A DNA stretch of 14,487 nucleotides from JBBSEZ01 sp038239195 (GTDB lineage: Bacteria; Planctomycetota; Planctomycetia; Gemmatales; Gemmataceae). The position numbers and the translations under genes were made by a program. Location: NCBI GenBank assembly GCA_038239195.1, contig JBBSEZ010000250.1, positions 1 through 14,487 of the forward strand, given 5' to 3'. The notes beneath the pieces are model-generated. The model made no database searches, was not told the DNA's origin, and saw nothing but the letters and a program-made list of their open reading frames with translations. Positions 1 to 7,337 of this stretch are shown one piece after another (the first letter of the stretch is position 1; each line of letters begins with the position of its first letter).

Positions 1-1897
1 ACAACTGGTTGTGGGCCGGGTGGGGGGGGGTGCCGGCGGTGCCCTGGTTTTTGCGGGGGGGGCTGTGGGCGCCCGGTTCCGCCCCGGGGGGGGGGCGGGC
101 CCGCGACGACAGGGCCCGGCCCGTCGCCACGTGGCGACGGTGGATGAGGTGGTCGCCACCAACCGCGAGCACCTTGCCGTCGGGCGAGAAGGCGACGCGG
201 TAGGCCCGCTCGTCGGCCTGGAAGCGATAGAGCTCCCGGTCGGTCGAGACGTCGCGGAGGACGACGGTCCGCTCCATCTCGCAATAGGCGAGCGTCTTGC
301 CGTCGCGCGTCAGCGCCAGCGAGGTCACCATGCCGGCCTTGCCGCCGAGCCGGCGACGCTCTTTTCCGGTGGTCGCGTCCCAGGCGCGGACGCCCTCGCC
401 GTCGCTGGCCGAGAACAGCGTCTTGCCGTCCGGCGCCCAGACGACGGCGCGCACCCACCGGAAGTGGCGCAGGGCGTGCAACTCGCGGCCGGTGGTCGCG
501 TCCCAGAGGCGGACGAACTGATCGTGCCCGCCCGTGGCGAGCACCTTGCCGTCGGGAGAGAAGGCGGCGCAGGAAGCGTTCCCCTGGTGGGCCAGCCGGG
601 CGCTGCCGAGGCGGGCGCCGGCCCCGGCCGGCCTCTCCACGGGCTGGCACACGGGCTCGAGGACGAAGAGGCGGCCGGACCGGGAATGGCCCAGCTTGGT
701 CAGGTCGAAGGCGGTCGGGCGGTCGCCCCCGTTGAAGCAGATGTGGAGCACTTCTCCCTTGCGTTCGCAGATGCCCAGGGCGGCACGCCCCTTCAGCCGC
801 CCCCCCGTCTGCTTCAGGTCGATGGGCCGGGGGCTTCGGGGAGGGCCCAGCGCGAACGCCCACTCGGCCGTGTCGCCGTCGCCGTACTGAATGGCGATCT
901 TGCCCGCCGCGATGACCCAGGTCTGGCCCACAGCGACCTCTTCGCGGGAGTGCTTGCCCAGCGCATCCGCGTCCTTCACTCGCCAGGCCCCGTCGAGGGG
1001 GCCGGGCCCCTGCACCGCAGGGGGCGGCGCGGCCGCCTTCTCTCCCACCTCGACCGCCGGGGCAGGGGGCCGTTCGGGGGCCAGCGCCCCCAGTCCAGCG
1101 GCAACCGCGGCGGAGAGGAGGAGCGCGGCCACGGCGGCCTTCCCCTTGCCCCACAGCAAGGGCCGCAGGGCCCGCGCACCTACCCCCGCAGCGCCGGCTG
1201 CGACCGCGCCGCCAGTCATCTCCCCCGCCGCGGTCAGCGCCGCGGTCACCGTCGAGCGGGCCAGTCCCGCCGGCAGCGCTGCGGTCAGCGCGGCCGGGAG
1301 GGCCCTGGCGCCGCGGAGGAGCTTCTTCGCCAGCAGAGCACGGCCGCGGGCCAGCCGCCCCGCCACCGTCCCCTCGGCCCAGCCGAGCTGCCCGGCCGCC
1401 TCGCGGCGCGTCTTGCCTTCGAGGTCGCACAGCACCAGGGGGAGGCGGTACTTCTCCGGAAGGCGGGCGAGCTCCTGGTCCAGGAGCGGCAGCCAATCGT
1501 TCCGCCCATCTTCGGGGGGCGCTTCGGGTCGCGCCGTCGCCTTCTCCTTGAGCCGCCGATGGGCCGCGACGGCCCGGGCCTTGAGCGCGGTGCGCCGGGC
1601 CACGCCGTGCAGCCAGTCGCCCAGCACGGGCCGGGCGGCCAGCGAGGCGGCCCTGCGCACGAGGACGAGGAACGTCGCCTGGAAGGCGTCCTCGGCGTCG
1701 GCCTCATTGCCCAGGGCCCGGCGGCAGACGCCGAGCACCATGGGACCGTGCCGCCGGACCAGCGCCGCGAACGCCGCCTCGTCGCGCCGCGCCACGAAGC
1801 GCGTCAGGAGCTGGCCGTCGGTCGAGCCCGCGTCGGCCTGGCCGCGCGCGAGGGCGCCCACCCACTGGGCGAGCAACTGCTGTCGGCTGGCGTGCAT
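1..1897 (-). CDS. ECF-type RNA polymerase sigma factor fused to a TIGR03067-like domain and WD40 repeats (3' end outside window)
   Basis: The reading frame opens with ATG at 1897 and stays open to the left edge, about 632 codons without a stop. A GAGGAG ribosome binding site lies 7 nt upstream. Sigma region 2 is at about residues 46-83 (motifs GPMVLGVCRRALG and DAEDAFQATFLVLVR). Sigma region 4 is at about 146-192 (LPEKYRLPLVLCDLEGKT, then an AEGTVAGRLARGRALL helix). A hydrophobic stretch of small residues and leucines near 253-272 could be a single membrane segment. Residues from about 303 to 420 resemble the planctomycete TIGR03067 domain (GPLDGAWRV... GEVLHICFNGGDRP). About four WD40 repeats follow from about 436 (FSPDGKVLATGG, VRLWDATTGREL). 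Sigma-WD40 fusions of this kind are common in Gemmataceae. The inferred role is a transcription factor tied to a sensing or scaffold domain. The last 35-40 codons before the edge are proline-rich and do not look like WD40, so the end may be eroded or misassembled. Confidence 0.88.
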   Translation of the reverse strand, partial: MHASRQQLLAQWVGALARGQADAGSTDGQLLTRFVARRDEAAFAALVRRHGPMVLGVCRRALGNEADAEDAFQATFLVLVRRAASLAARPVLGDWLHGVARRTALKARAVAAHRRLKEKATARPEAPPEDGRNDWLPLLDQELARLPEKYRLPLVLCDLEGKTRREAAGQLGWAEGTVAGRLARGRALLAKKLLRGARALPAALTAALPAGLARSTVTAALTAAGEMTGGAVAAGAAGVGARALRPLLWGKGKAAVAALLLSAAVAAGLGALAPERPPAPAVEVGEKAAAPPPAVQGPGPLDGAWRVKDADALGKHSREEVAVGQTWVIAAGKIAIQYGDGDTAEWAFALGPPRSPRPIDLKQTGGRLKGRAALGICERKGEVLHICFNGGDRPTAFDLTKLGHSRSGRLFVLEPVCQPVERPAGAGARLGSARLAHQGNASCAAFSPDGKVLATGGHDQFVRLWDATTGRELHALRHFRWVRAVVWAPDGKTLFSASDGEGVRAWDATTGKERRRLGGKAGMVTSLALTRDGKTLAYCEMERTVVLRDVSTDRELYRFQADERAYRVAFSPDGKVLAVGGDHLIHRRHVATGRALSSRARPPPGAEPGAHSPPRKNQGTAGTPPHPAHNQL

Positions 1898-1992
1898 GTT
1901 CTTTCTCCTCGCAACCGGCGCCCGGGGCGCTCAACGCTTCCGCCCCTGTATAGTGCCGCGAGCGAGGGCGATTTGATACGTGGTTCGCGGCA

Positions 1993-2011
1993 GCCCGCCA
2001 GGAGGGCGGGC
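1993..2011 (-). terminator. GC hairpin downstream of the TPR gene, possible terminator
   Basis: A perfect 7-bp inverted repeat (GCCCGCC / GGCGGGC) with a 5-nt loop sits about 50 nt past the stop codon of the TPR gene and about 95 nt before the sigma factor start. No T-tract follows on the minus strand, so it would be a hairpin-only or Rho-assisted terminator at best. It could equally be a leader structure of the sigma factor mRNA. Confidence 0.3.
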
Positions 2012-2061
2012 CCGGGCCGGCAGATCTGCCTTGCCTGCGTGTCCGAGGCCCAACGCAGCGA

Positions 2062-3441
2062 TCACGGCTTCGTGGCTCTCAGAACGTGCTCCAGGGCCTT
2101 GCGCGGGCGCATGTCGGCCGCGGGGGCATATCGGACCGCGTCGCGCAGGTGCAGGACCGCCTCCTCCTTCTTCCCGTCCTCCGCCAGGGCTCGGCCCAGC
2201 CACAAATGGGCATCGGCCAGTTCCGGCCGGGTCGCCACGGCCCGGCGGAACGCCGCGATCGCTTCCTCCCGGCGGTTCAAACACCACAGCGCCAGTCCGA
2301 ACTGGAGGTGGGCCTCGCCGTTTTGCGGCGCCAGTTCGACGGCCCGTCGCGCCTGGCGGGCGGCCCCCTCGAATTTGGCCGTAGATCCGGCCCGGTCACC
2401 TCGTTGTTTCAGGGCCTCCCCTTGCGCGAACAGCGCCAGGCTCAGGTAATAGAGCGCGCGGACCAGTTCCGGCTCCTGCTGGAGAGACGTCCGCAGTGCC
2501 GCTTCGGACTCCCGATAATGTCCGCGCCGCCCCAGGGTGATCCCCAGCGTCAGGAGCGTTTGCGGGTCTGGGTAGTCGAGGGCGAGGGCACGCAACGCGT
2601 CCAGCGCCCGGTCCGCCTGGCCCTGCTGCTCCAGGACCGTCACGTACCGCATCCGGCCCTCCTTGCCGGTCGCCAGGGCCAGGCACTCCTCCAGGAACGG
2701 GTCGGGCCAGGGTGGGTCGGGGGGCAACTCCCTCGCCCGCCGGGCATGTTTGGACGCATCTTCTCCCAGGCGCCTCGACAGGGCCGCCAGTTGCGCCGCC
2801 GCCTTCTGGCGGGTCAGCGGGCTGTCGGCGCAGCGTAGCAGATGGCGCTTGCCGCTCGCGAGGTCGCCCCGGATCGCCGCCAGCGCTCCCAGGCCGTACT
2901 CGACACAGGGGGAGAGGGGGCCGGCCGGCACCTCGCGGTACTGGGCCTCGGCGTCCTCGTGGTGGCCGTTGGCGAGGAGCACCTCGGCCAGCCGCAGGCG
3001 GGCGGCCGCCCGCCGGCCCTCGTCGCCGCCGGCAGCCACGGCGCGGCGAAGACAGGGCAACGCCTCGTCGGGGCTTTGGCCCAGCAGGGCCACGCCGCGC
3101 AGATAGGGCCAGGAGGGCTCGCCTGGGTCGAGCGACTCGGCGCGGGCGAACGGCCCGACTGACTCTGCCTCGAACTTGTTGGCGAGCAAGGCCCTCCCCA
3201 GGCGCCCCCAGGCGTCGGGAGACCGAGGGTGCCGGCGGACTTGGTCCTCGGTCCGGCGGATGAGCGCCGCCACTTCCGGGTCTGCGCCGTCCAGGCCGAC
3301 CGGCGGCAGGTCGAGGCGGGCGTGGCAGCGCCAGGCCCACCACAGACCAGCACCCATCAGGAGCGCGGCCAGGGCGACGAGGACCAGGCGCCTCCTTCGG
3401 GGGGGCCGGGCGCCTTGCGGGGGTTGGTCGGCGGGCGTCAT
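2062..3441 (-). CDS. Membrane-anchored tetratricopeptide repeat (TPR) protein
   Basis: The product is 459 aa. A short arginine-rich N-terminus precedes one hydrophobic segment (about residues 19-37), which predicts a single-pass protein with the repeats outside the cytoplasm. From about residue 60 to the end it consists of TPR-type helical pairs, clearest near 74-105 (DAWGRLGRALLANKF), 320-350 (ALYYLSLALFAQGEAL) and 375-445 (AHLQFGLALWCLNRREEAIA, then AHLWLGRALAEDGKKEEAV). TPRs are protein-binding scaffolds and no catalytic motif is visible. The ATG overlaps the stop of the upstream FG-GAP gene (ATGA, 4 nt) and no independent ribosome binding site is seen, so translation is probably coupled. 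An ASPIC/FG-GAP protein next to a TPR protein is a recurring planctomycete pairing, and the two may form one surface complex. The precise function is unknown. Confidence 0.9.
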   Translation of the reverse strand: MTPADQPPQGARPPRRRRLVLVALAALLMGAGLWWAWRCHARLDLPPVGLDGADPEVAALIRRTEDQVRRHPRSPDAWGRLGRALLANKFEAESVGPFARAESLDPGEPSWPYLRGVALLGQSPDEALPCLRRAVAAGGDEGRRAAARLRLAEVLLANGHHEDAEAQYREVPAGPLSPCVEYGLGALAAIRGDLASGKRHLLRCADSPLTRQKAAAQLAALSRRLGEDASKHARRARELPPDPPWPDPFLEECLALATGKEGRMRYVTVLEQQGQADRALDALRALALDYPDPQTLLTLGITLGRRGHYRESEAALRTSLQQEPELVRALYYLSLALFAQGEALKQRGDRAGSTAKFEGAARQARRAVELAPQNGEAHLQFGLALWCLNRREEAIAAFRRAVATRPELADAHLWLGRALAEDGKKEEAVLHLRDAVRYAPAADMRPRKALEHVLRATKP

Positions 3442-5246
3442 GATCGGGCCCGTTGCCGGAGAGGGGCGGGCGCAGGCGAATCGGTCGCGGCCTTGCCGGG
3501 CGCGACCGGCACGCGCGTCCCTTCCCCTTGACGCAGGATGACGGAGCGATTGGCCGGTCCGCCGGGGAAGCGCTCTGTCGTCCCGTCAGGCCAGAGGACG
3601 CGCACGCTATCGTAGGACGACGCCGGGCCAAGGCCGAAGTGGGCGCGGGGGTCGTTGCTGCTCAGATAACTCTGCCCCGGGTTGACCCAGGCCACCCGTC
3701 GCTTCCCGCCTGCCTCCACCGTGACCTCCGCCCCGTAAGCGTCCCGCTTCGAGCCCGGGCCCACGGCGCGCACCATCAGCCAGTGCCCGCGGCCTGGAGC
3801 GACGTTGCGCAGCAGACGCGCCCGGCCACCGGCGCAGGTGACGAGCAGATCCAGGGAGCCGTCGCCATCGACGTCGCCAACGGCCAGCCCGCGGGCCACG
3901 TTGGGCGTGCCGCAGAAGGCCGGGGTGCCGGCCGAGACGTCGCGGAACTGGCCGGGACCAGCGCCGGCGAACAACTGGTTTCGCTCGGCGTAGAGGCCCC
4001 AGAACGCCCCCTCGTTCGCGCCGGGAGGGCCGGCGCGCACCACCCGGCCGTTGGCGATGGCGAGGTCGAGTTGCCCGTCCTGGTTGAAGTCGGCGAGGAC
4101 GGCCCCGAACCCGGTCCCGCGCCAGCGCGGGTGGGCCAAACCGGAGCGCGCCGTCTGATCCACGAACAGCCCGCGCGGCCCTTGCCGCCAGAGCGTGTTC
4201 GTTTCTTCGGGGAGGTGCGTGACGAAGAGGGCGAAGAGGCCGTCGCCGTGCGTGTCGCCGAGGGCCACCCCCATGTTCCCCATCGACCGGCCGATGCCGT
4301 CGCAGGCGACGCCTCGCGAGACGGCGTCTTCCTTGAACGTGCCGTCCCGCTGATTGATCCACAGGTGGTTGGGGTGGGCGTCGTTGGCGACGAAGACGTC
4401 CGGCCAGCCGTCCCCGTTGAAGTCGGCACAGGTCACGCCGAGCCCGGGCCCGGGCAGCCGGCCGAGGCCGGAGGAGACGGTCGCGTCCTCGAAGCGGACC
4501 TGGGAGGGGCCGGGCCCCTGCCGGGCGCTGACGTTGCGCCAGAGTTTGGCGACCGTGCCCCGAAAGACCTTGGGGTGGCAGTAGTCGCGGAGCCCGCCGG
4601 CGCGGGCGCAGGGCCAGGAGCGGTCGTAATCGACGTAGTTCGCGACGACCAGGTCGAGCCAGCCGTCCCGGTCGAAGTCGCAGAAACAGGCGGAGGTGCC
4701 CCACAGGGGGCTGTCCAGCCCGACGTGCGCGCATTGCGCGAAGCGCCCGCCGCCCTGGTTGAGGAACAGCCGGAGCCCGCCGTATTCGGTGACGAGGACG
4801 TCCGGCAAACCGTCGTTGTTCACGTCGCCGATGGCCACGCCCATGCAGTAGCCGGCGAAATCCAGCCCCGACCCCCGGCTGACGTCGCGGAACGTGCCGT
4901 CGGGCTGTTGGTGGTAGAGGACATTGGGCCGACCGGTCGGCCCGCCGTTGTTGAGCAGGAAGACGTCGAGGCGCCCGTCGCCGTCGAAGTCGAACAGGGC
5001 GGCCCCAGAGCCGACGATCTGGGGCATGAAATAGCGGCCATCCACGGGGCCGGGGTCATGCACGAAGTCGATGCCGACCTCGTCCGTCACGTCGGCGAAC
5101 CACGGCGGCCCCTCGGAAGGGGGGGGCACGCCCCCACCCGCCCGCCACCACGCCACGGCGCCGGCCGCCAGCGACAGGACCACGGCCAGGCCCAGCAAGC
5201 CCCACCGTTTCATTCCCCGGCGGGCGGGTGGAGGGGTCGCGGCCAT
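3438..5246 (-). CDS. CRTAC1-like protein with FG-GAP/VCBS repeats and C-terminal ASPIC/UnbV domain
   Basis: The product is 602 aa. An N-terminal hydrophobic segment (about residues 15-34) acts as a signal or anchor. At least seven FG-GAP/VCBS-type calcium-binding loops follow, with cores at about 86 (DFDGDGRLDVF), 141 (DVNNDGLPDVL), 190 (DFDRDGWLDLV), 275 (DFNGDGWPDVF), 331 (DTHGDGLFALF), 386 (DFNQDGQLDLA) and 458 (DVDGDGSLDLL). They would fold as a beta-propeller. An ASPIC/UnbV domain occupies about 504-572 (YGAEVTVEAGGKRRVAWV, HFGLG, VRVLWPDGTTERF). The last 25 residues are low-complexity. The ATG at 5246 is chosen because AAGGAGAGG lies 10 nt upstream; the next in-frame Met (residue 12) has no properly spaced site. 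It sits between the lipoprotein gene and the TPR gene with which it overlaps. Family members are extracellular or envelope proteins thought to bind ligands or partners; no enzyme activity can be assigned. Confidence 0.94.
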   Translation of the reverse strand: MAATPPPARRGMKRWGLLGLAVVLSLAAGAVAWWRAGGGVPPPSEGPPWFADVTDEVGIDFVHDPGPVDGRYFMPQIVGSGAALFDFDGDGRLDVFLLNNGGPTGRPNVLYHQQPDGTFRDVSRGSGLDFAGYCMGVAIGDVNNDGLPDVLVTEYGGLRLFLNQGGGRFAQCAHVGLDSPLWGTSACFCDFDRDGWLDLVVANYVDYDRSWPCARAGGLRDYCHPKVFRGTVAKLWRNVSARQGPGPSQVRFEDATVSSGLGRLPGPGLGVTCADFNGDGWPDVFVANDAHPNHLWINQRDGTFKEDAVSRGVACDGIGRSMGNMGVALGDTHGDGLFALFVTHLPEETNTLWRQGPRGLFVDQTARSGLAHPRWRGTGFGAVLADFNQDGQLDLAIANGRVVRAGPPGANEGAFWGLYAERNQLFAGAGPGQFRDVSAGTPAFCGTPNVARGLAVGDVDGDGSLDLLVTCAGGRARLLRNVAPGRGHWLMVRAVGPGSKRDAYGAEVTVEAGGKRRVAWVNPGQSYLSSNDPRAHFGLGPASSYDSVRVLWPDGTTERFPGGPANRSVILRQGEGTRVPVAPGKAATDSPAPAPLRQRARS

Positions 5247-5268
5247 GGGTGGCTGTCCTCTCCTTGCG

Positions 5269-5310
5269 GGCCTGCCGTGCAGGCCGAGAGGGGAGTGGGC
5301 CTGGGCCCAC
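5269..5310 (-). repeat. Two adjacent hairpins between lipoprotein and ASPIC genes
   Basis: The 93-nt spacer holds two perfect inverted repeats: GGCCTGC / GCAGGCC (5269-5285, 3-nt loop) and GTGGGC / GCCCAC (5295-5310, 4-nt loop). The first begins only 4 nt from the AAGGAGAGG ribosome binding site of the ASPIC gene. They may limit read-through, stabilise an upstream mRNA fragment or modulate translation. No T-tract is present, so a classical terminator is unlikely. Confidence 0.4.
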
Positions 5311-5339
5311 GTCCCGGGAAGCGGCCTGCGCCGGCGGGC

Positions 5340-5759
5340 TCAGTCGGCGAGCTCGATCGGGAACTCGTTTTGCCCGGCCTTCACTTCCAACGTCAGGGTC
5401 GTGGTGGACGCATCCAGATACTTCGGTGGGATGGCCAGCGAAGGGGCCTTCTTGACCGGCGACCCCGGCGGCAACTGTTCGGGGGGCGGCGGCTGGACGT
5501 AGACCTTGTAGGTGCCGGGCGGCAGGGGGGTCGAGAACTTGAAGGCCCCGGAGCTGTCGAGGGGGGCGAGGGCCCCGACTCCCTTGTCCGGCGCGTAAAA
5601 ATTGACGCTGCCGGTGGTGACGGCTTCCCCCTTGTAGGAGAGCTTGCCCGAGACCGTACCGGCCAATTTCCCCCGGCAACCGACCAGGGCCAGGACCGCC
5701 CCAAGCAGCAAGGCGCTGGGCAGGAAGCGCCAGGGCCCGACACGAACCAACGAGATCAC
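5340..5759 (-). CDS. Secreted lipoprotein with a carboxypeptidase-regulatory/transthyretin-like beta domain
   Basis: The product is 139 aa. It has a basic N-terminus, a hydrophobic core (PSALLLGAVLALVG) and a lipobox LVGC with the lipidated Cys at residue 28, so it should be an envelope lipoprotein. The mature part (GTVSGKLSYKGEAVTTGSVN, SSGAFKF, LPPGTYKVYV, then a Pro-rich loop and an FPIEL end) matches the small beta-sandwich lipoproteins abundant in Gemmata-type genomes. The start is GTG at 5759, supported by AAAAGGAG with a 7-nt spacer; the nearby ATG at 5766 is in another frame. It lies between a DUF1559 gene and the ASPIC/TPR pair on the same strand, a frequent planctomycete arrangement. 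A very large palindrome ends directly at its ribosome binding site and could control its expression. The biochemical role is unknown; it may be a structural or cargo-binding surface component. Confidence 0.9.
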   Translation of the reverse strand: MISLVRVGPWRFLPSALLLGAVLALVGCRGKLAGTVSGKLSYKGEAVTTGSVNFYAPDKGVGALAPLDSSGAFKFSTPLPPGTYKVYVQPPPPEQLPPGSPVKKAPSLAIPPKYLDASTTTLTLEVKAGQNEFPIELAD

Positions 5760-5774
5760 GGGCCATCTCCTTTT

Positions 5775-5855
5775 AGGCGAGCGGCAGGACTTGGTTTGCT
5801 GGAGGACGGCTCGGGAGAGCCGTCCTACGGGTAGGCTTCTTCCTGCCGCTCGCCT
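5775..5855. repeat. Nested double palindrome (15-bp outer and 10-bp inner perfect arms)
   Basis: The outer arms AGGCGAGCGGCAGGA (5775-5789) and TCCTGCCGCTCGCCT (5841-5855) are perfect inverted copies. Inside them AGGACGGCTC (5803-5812) and GAGCCGTCCT (5817-5826) form a second perfect stem with a 4-nt loop. The asymmetric side stretches are 13 and 14 nt. In the minus-strand transcript the structure ends immediately before the AAAAGGAG ribosome binding site of the lipoprotein gene, and no U-tract follows. It may be an mRNA control or stability element between the DUF1559 and lipoprotein genes, or a palindromic mobile repeat of REP/MITE type. No second copy is visible in this window. Confidence 0.75.
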
Positions 5856-5939
5856 TACTGGGGCCCGGCCCAGTTGCGCCGGGCGGGAAGTCGGTGCGGC
5901 GCGGGGATCAGTTCGGCCCCGAGTTACGGGGATGGACGT

Positions 5940-5965
5940 CCCGCGAGGGGCTGCCCCCTCGCGGG
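5940..5965 (-). terminator. Strong hairpin just after the DUF1559 stop codon
   Basis: An 11-bp perfect stem (CCCGCGAGGGG / CCCCTCGCGGG) with a 4-nt loop starts 12 nt beyond the TAG of the DUF1559 gene. It is a good candidate for transcript termination or 3'-end protection, although no T-run follows on the minus strand. If only partly efficient, it would leave less read-through mRNA for the lipoprotein-ASPIC-TPR genes downstream. Confidence 0.55.
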
Positions 5966-5977
5966 TTGGCCCAATCG

Positions 5978-6910
5978 CTAGAAGTTATTCACCAGCCCGT
6001 CGTTGCGCACGCAGGCTCTTTGGAACGTGTTGAAGTCGATCGAGTCGGGCACGAAGCGGACAGAACCGTCGGTGAGCAGGACGTTGATGCCGCCGGTGTG
6101 CGACGAGTTGAGGATGGTGTTGCCCCCCCAGGTGAAACCGGCCCCGGCGGCGGCGGTCTGGGAGTTGATCGCGTAGGCGTTGCAGGTCAGCCCCATGCCC
6201 CACATGTCCTGACCGGGGGAGAGCTGGCCGACCGGCTGGTTGACGGTACAGCCGCCCCACGGGGTGTAGTAGCCGTTGCGGTAATCGTTCGGGCCCACCT
6301 TGGCGGACTGCTCGGCCGCGATGATGGTGTTCGACGTGCCGTCCGTGCAGTCGGTGATCTTGGTGGACTGGTTCATCAGCAGCATGCCGTTGTTGGACCA
6401 ACAGCCGCCGTAGTTGGAGGCGTAGATGGCGCTGGTGTTGCCGGCGGGGTCGGGGTAGGCGCCCATGATGCCCTGGTAGGAAGGCACCTGGTGGTTGTTG
6501 TCCGTCCACCAGGTGACCCAGCCCTGCGGCTGGGTGTCGGGCAGGGAGCTGGACGGGCACTTGTAGATCGACAGGACGAGGTTCTTCAGGTCCGGGCTGT
6601 CGTAGACGTCGTTCAGGTTCAGCTTGGCGTAGAGGTTCCCCTGCTCCAGATAGGGGAAGATCTCCACGCGCCAGTTGGCGGCCTGGATGCTCCCCCGATG
6701 GCCCACGGGGAACCTCAGTTGCGAGTCGTGGTAGCCGTGCAGGGCGAGGCCGATCTGCTTGAGGTTGTTGGCGCACTTCATGCGCGCGGCGGCCGCGCGC
6801 ACCTTCTGAACGGCGGGCAGTAGCAGGCCGATGAGGATGGCGATGATGGCGATCACCACCAGCAACTCGATCAGCGTGAAGCCACGGACGCGGCCGATAC
6901 GGCGGAACAT
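5978..6910 (-). CDS. DUF1559 protein with type II/IV pseudopilin-like N-terminus
   Basis: The product is 310 aa. It begins with a prepilin-type motif, RGFTLIELLVVIAIIAILIG, with cleavage expected before F11 and Glu at +5. A hydrophobic helix and an AVQKVRAAAARMKCANNLKQ segment follow. The central part is the DUF1559 domain; the C-terminus carries the family signature SSHTGGINVLLTDGSVRFV and ends with the usual NDG-type tail. DUF1559 proteins are greatly expanded in Planctomycetes and are thought to be exported or assembled through a type II secretion-like route, but their function is unknown. The ATG at 6910 fits the family length and the pseudopilin start. The frame is open 67 codons further upstream, but that extension overlaps the promoter and resembles no protein. 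The ribosome binding site is unusual: AAAGGGGGGG just before CCC-ATG. A sigma-70 type promoter lies about 64 nt upstream. It is the first gene of the likely surface-protein cassette. Confidence 0.95.
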   Translation of the reverse strand: MFRRIGRVRGFTLIELLVVIAIIAILIGLLLPAVQKVRAAAARMKCANNLKQIGLALHGYHDSQLRFPVGHRGSIQAANWRVEIFPYLEQGNLYAKLNLNDVYDSPDLKNLVLSIYKCPSSSLPDTQPQGWVTWWTDNNHQVPSYQGIMGAYPDPAGNTSAIYASNYGGCWSNNGMLLMNQSTKITDCTDGTSNTIIAAEQSAKVGPNDYRNGYYTPWGGCTVNQPVGQLSPGQDMWGMGLTCNAYAINSQTAAAGAGFTWGGNTILNSSHTGGINVLLTDGSVRFVPDSIDFNTFQRACVRNDGLVNNF

Positions 6911-6973
6911 GGGCCCCCCCTTTGTGGGATGGAGAGCTGAGGTTGGAAAACGGAAGGATTGGAGAGTAGTGTG

Positions 6974-7003
6974 AGTATAAGCGCCTCCCCCCAACCCCGT
7001 CAA
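6974..7003 (-). promoter_or_regulatory. Sigma-70 type promoter for the DUF1559 gene
   Basis: On the minus strand, TTGACG (7003-6998) and TATACT (6979-6974) are separated by 18 nt. This places transcription start near 6966 and a leader of about 55 nt ahead of the ATG at 6910. The hexamers are close to consensus and the spot is AT-rich compared with its surroundings. Confidence 0.65.
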
Positions 7004-7337
7004 GCCTCCGGGGAGGAAAAATTCTGCGGGGGGCCCAATCGCTGCGATACGCCTCGATTCGTCGTTTGCGCGGAGGAGGCAGACGTCCTCTGGTCGAAGC
7101 CCCACAGTCATCCTCCCCCCGGCCGTGTCGCCCTGGCGTGCCCTTCATGCCGATAGCGACGCAGGCCTGCGTCCGGCCGGGCCCACGCGCAGATGGAGGC
7201 GACGTCGGGCAAACGTGCCGGTCGCCTTCGTGCGGGGCGTTTCGGGGGATGGCAAGCCGTCCGCCGAACGGCTCGCGCGTGGGGCAGGTGCGGTTTTCGT
7301 CGGCGTGTTGCGGGACGGGCTCATTCGGGGAAGGCCT
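7004..7337. other. Stretch with no supported gene; contains a 16-bp palindrome
   Basis: Between the DUF1559 promoter and the 93-codon ORF I see no reading frame with coding character or a ribosome binding site. The one notable item is the perfect palindrome GACGCAGGCCTGCGTC at 7158-7173, which could be an operator-like dyad or chance in GC-rich DNA. The rest appears to be spacer or decayed sequence. Confidence 0.4.

Noticed and set aside
1921..1980. TATACA as a -10 box for the sigma factor gene
   Set aside because: No acceptable -35 hexamer at 16-18 nt upstream; I could not support a promoter.
11..2449. 812-codon plus-strand open frame
   Set aside because: It is antisense to the sigma/WD40 gene and part of the TPR gene, which have clear domains, and its product has no recognisable domain, only the bias expected opposite a GC-rich gene.
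3453..5834. 793-codon plus-strand open frame
   Set aside because: It is the antisense image of the FG-GAP/ASPIC and lipoprotein genes; the translation is repetitive and has no fold signature.
5894..6823. 309-codon plus-strand open frame opposite DUF1559
   Set aside because: DUF1559 on the minus strand has the pseudopilin leader and C-terminal signature; this frame is its GC-driven shadow.
6911..7111. N-terminal extension of the DUF1559 protein to a Met codon at 7111
   Set aside because: The extension covers the promoter and leader, is not homologous to anything recognisable and would bury the pseudopilin leader.
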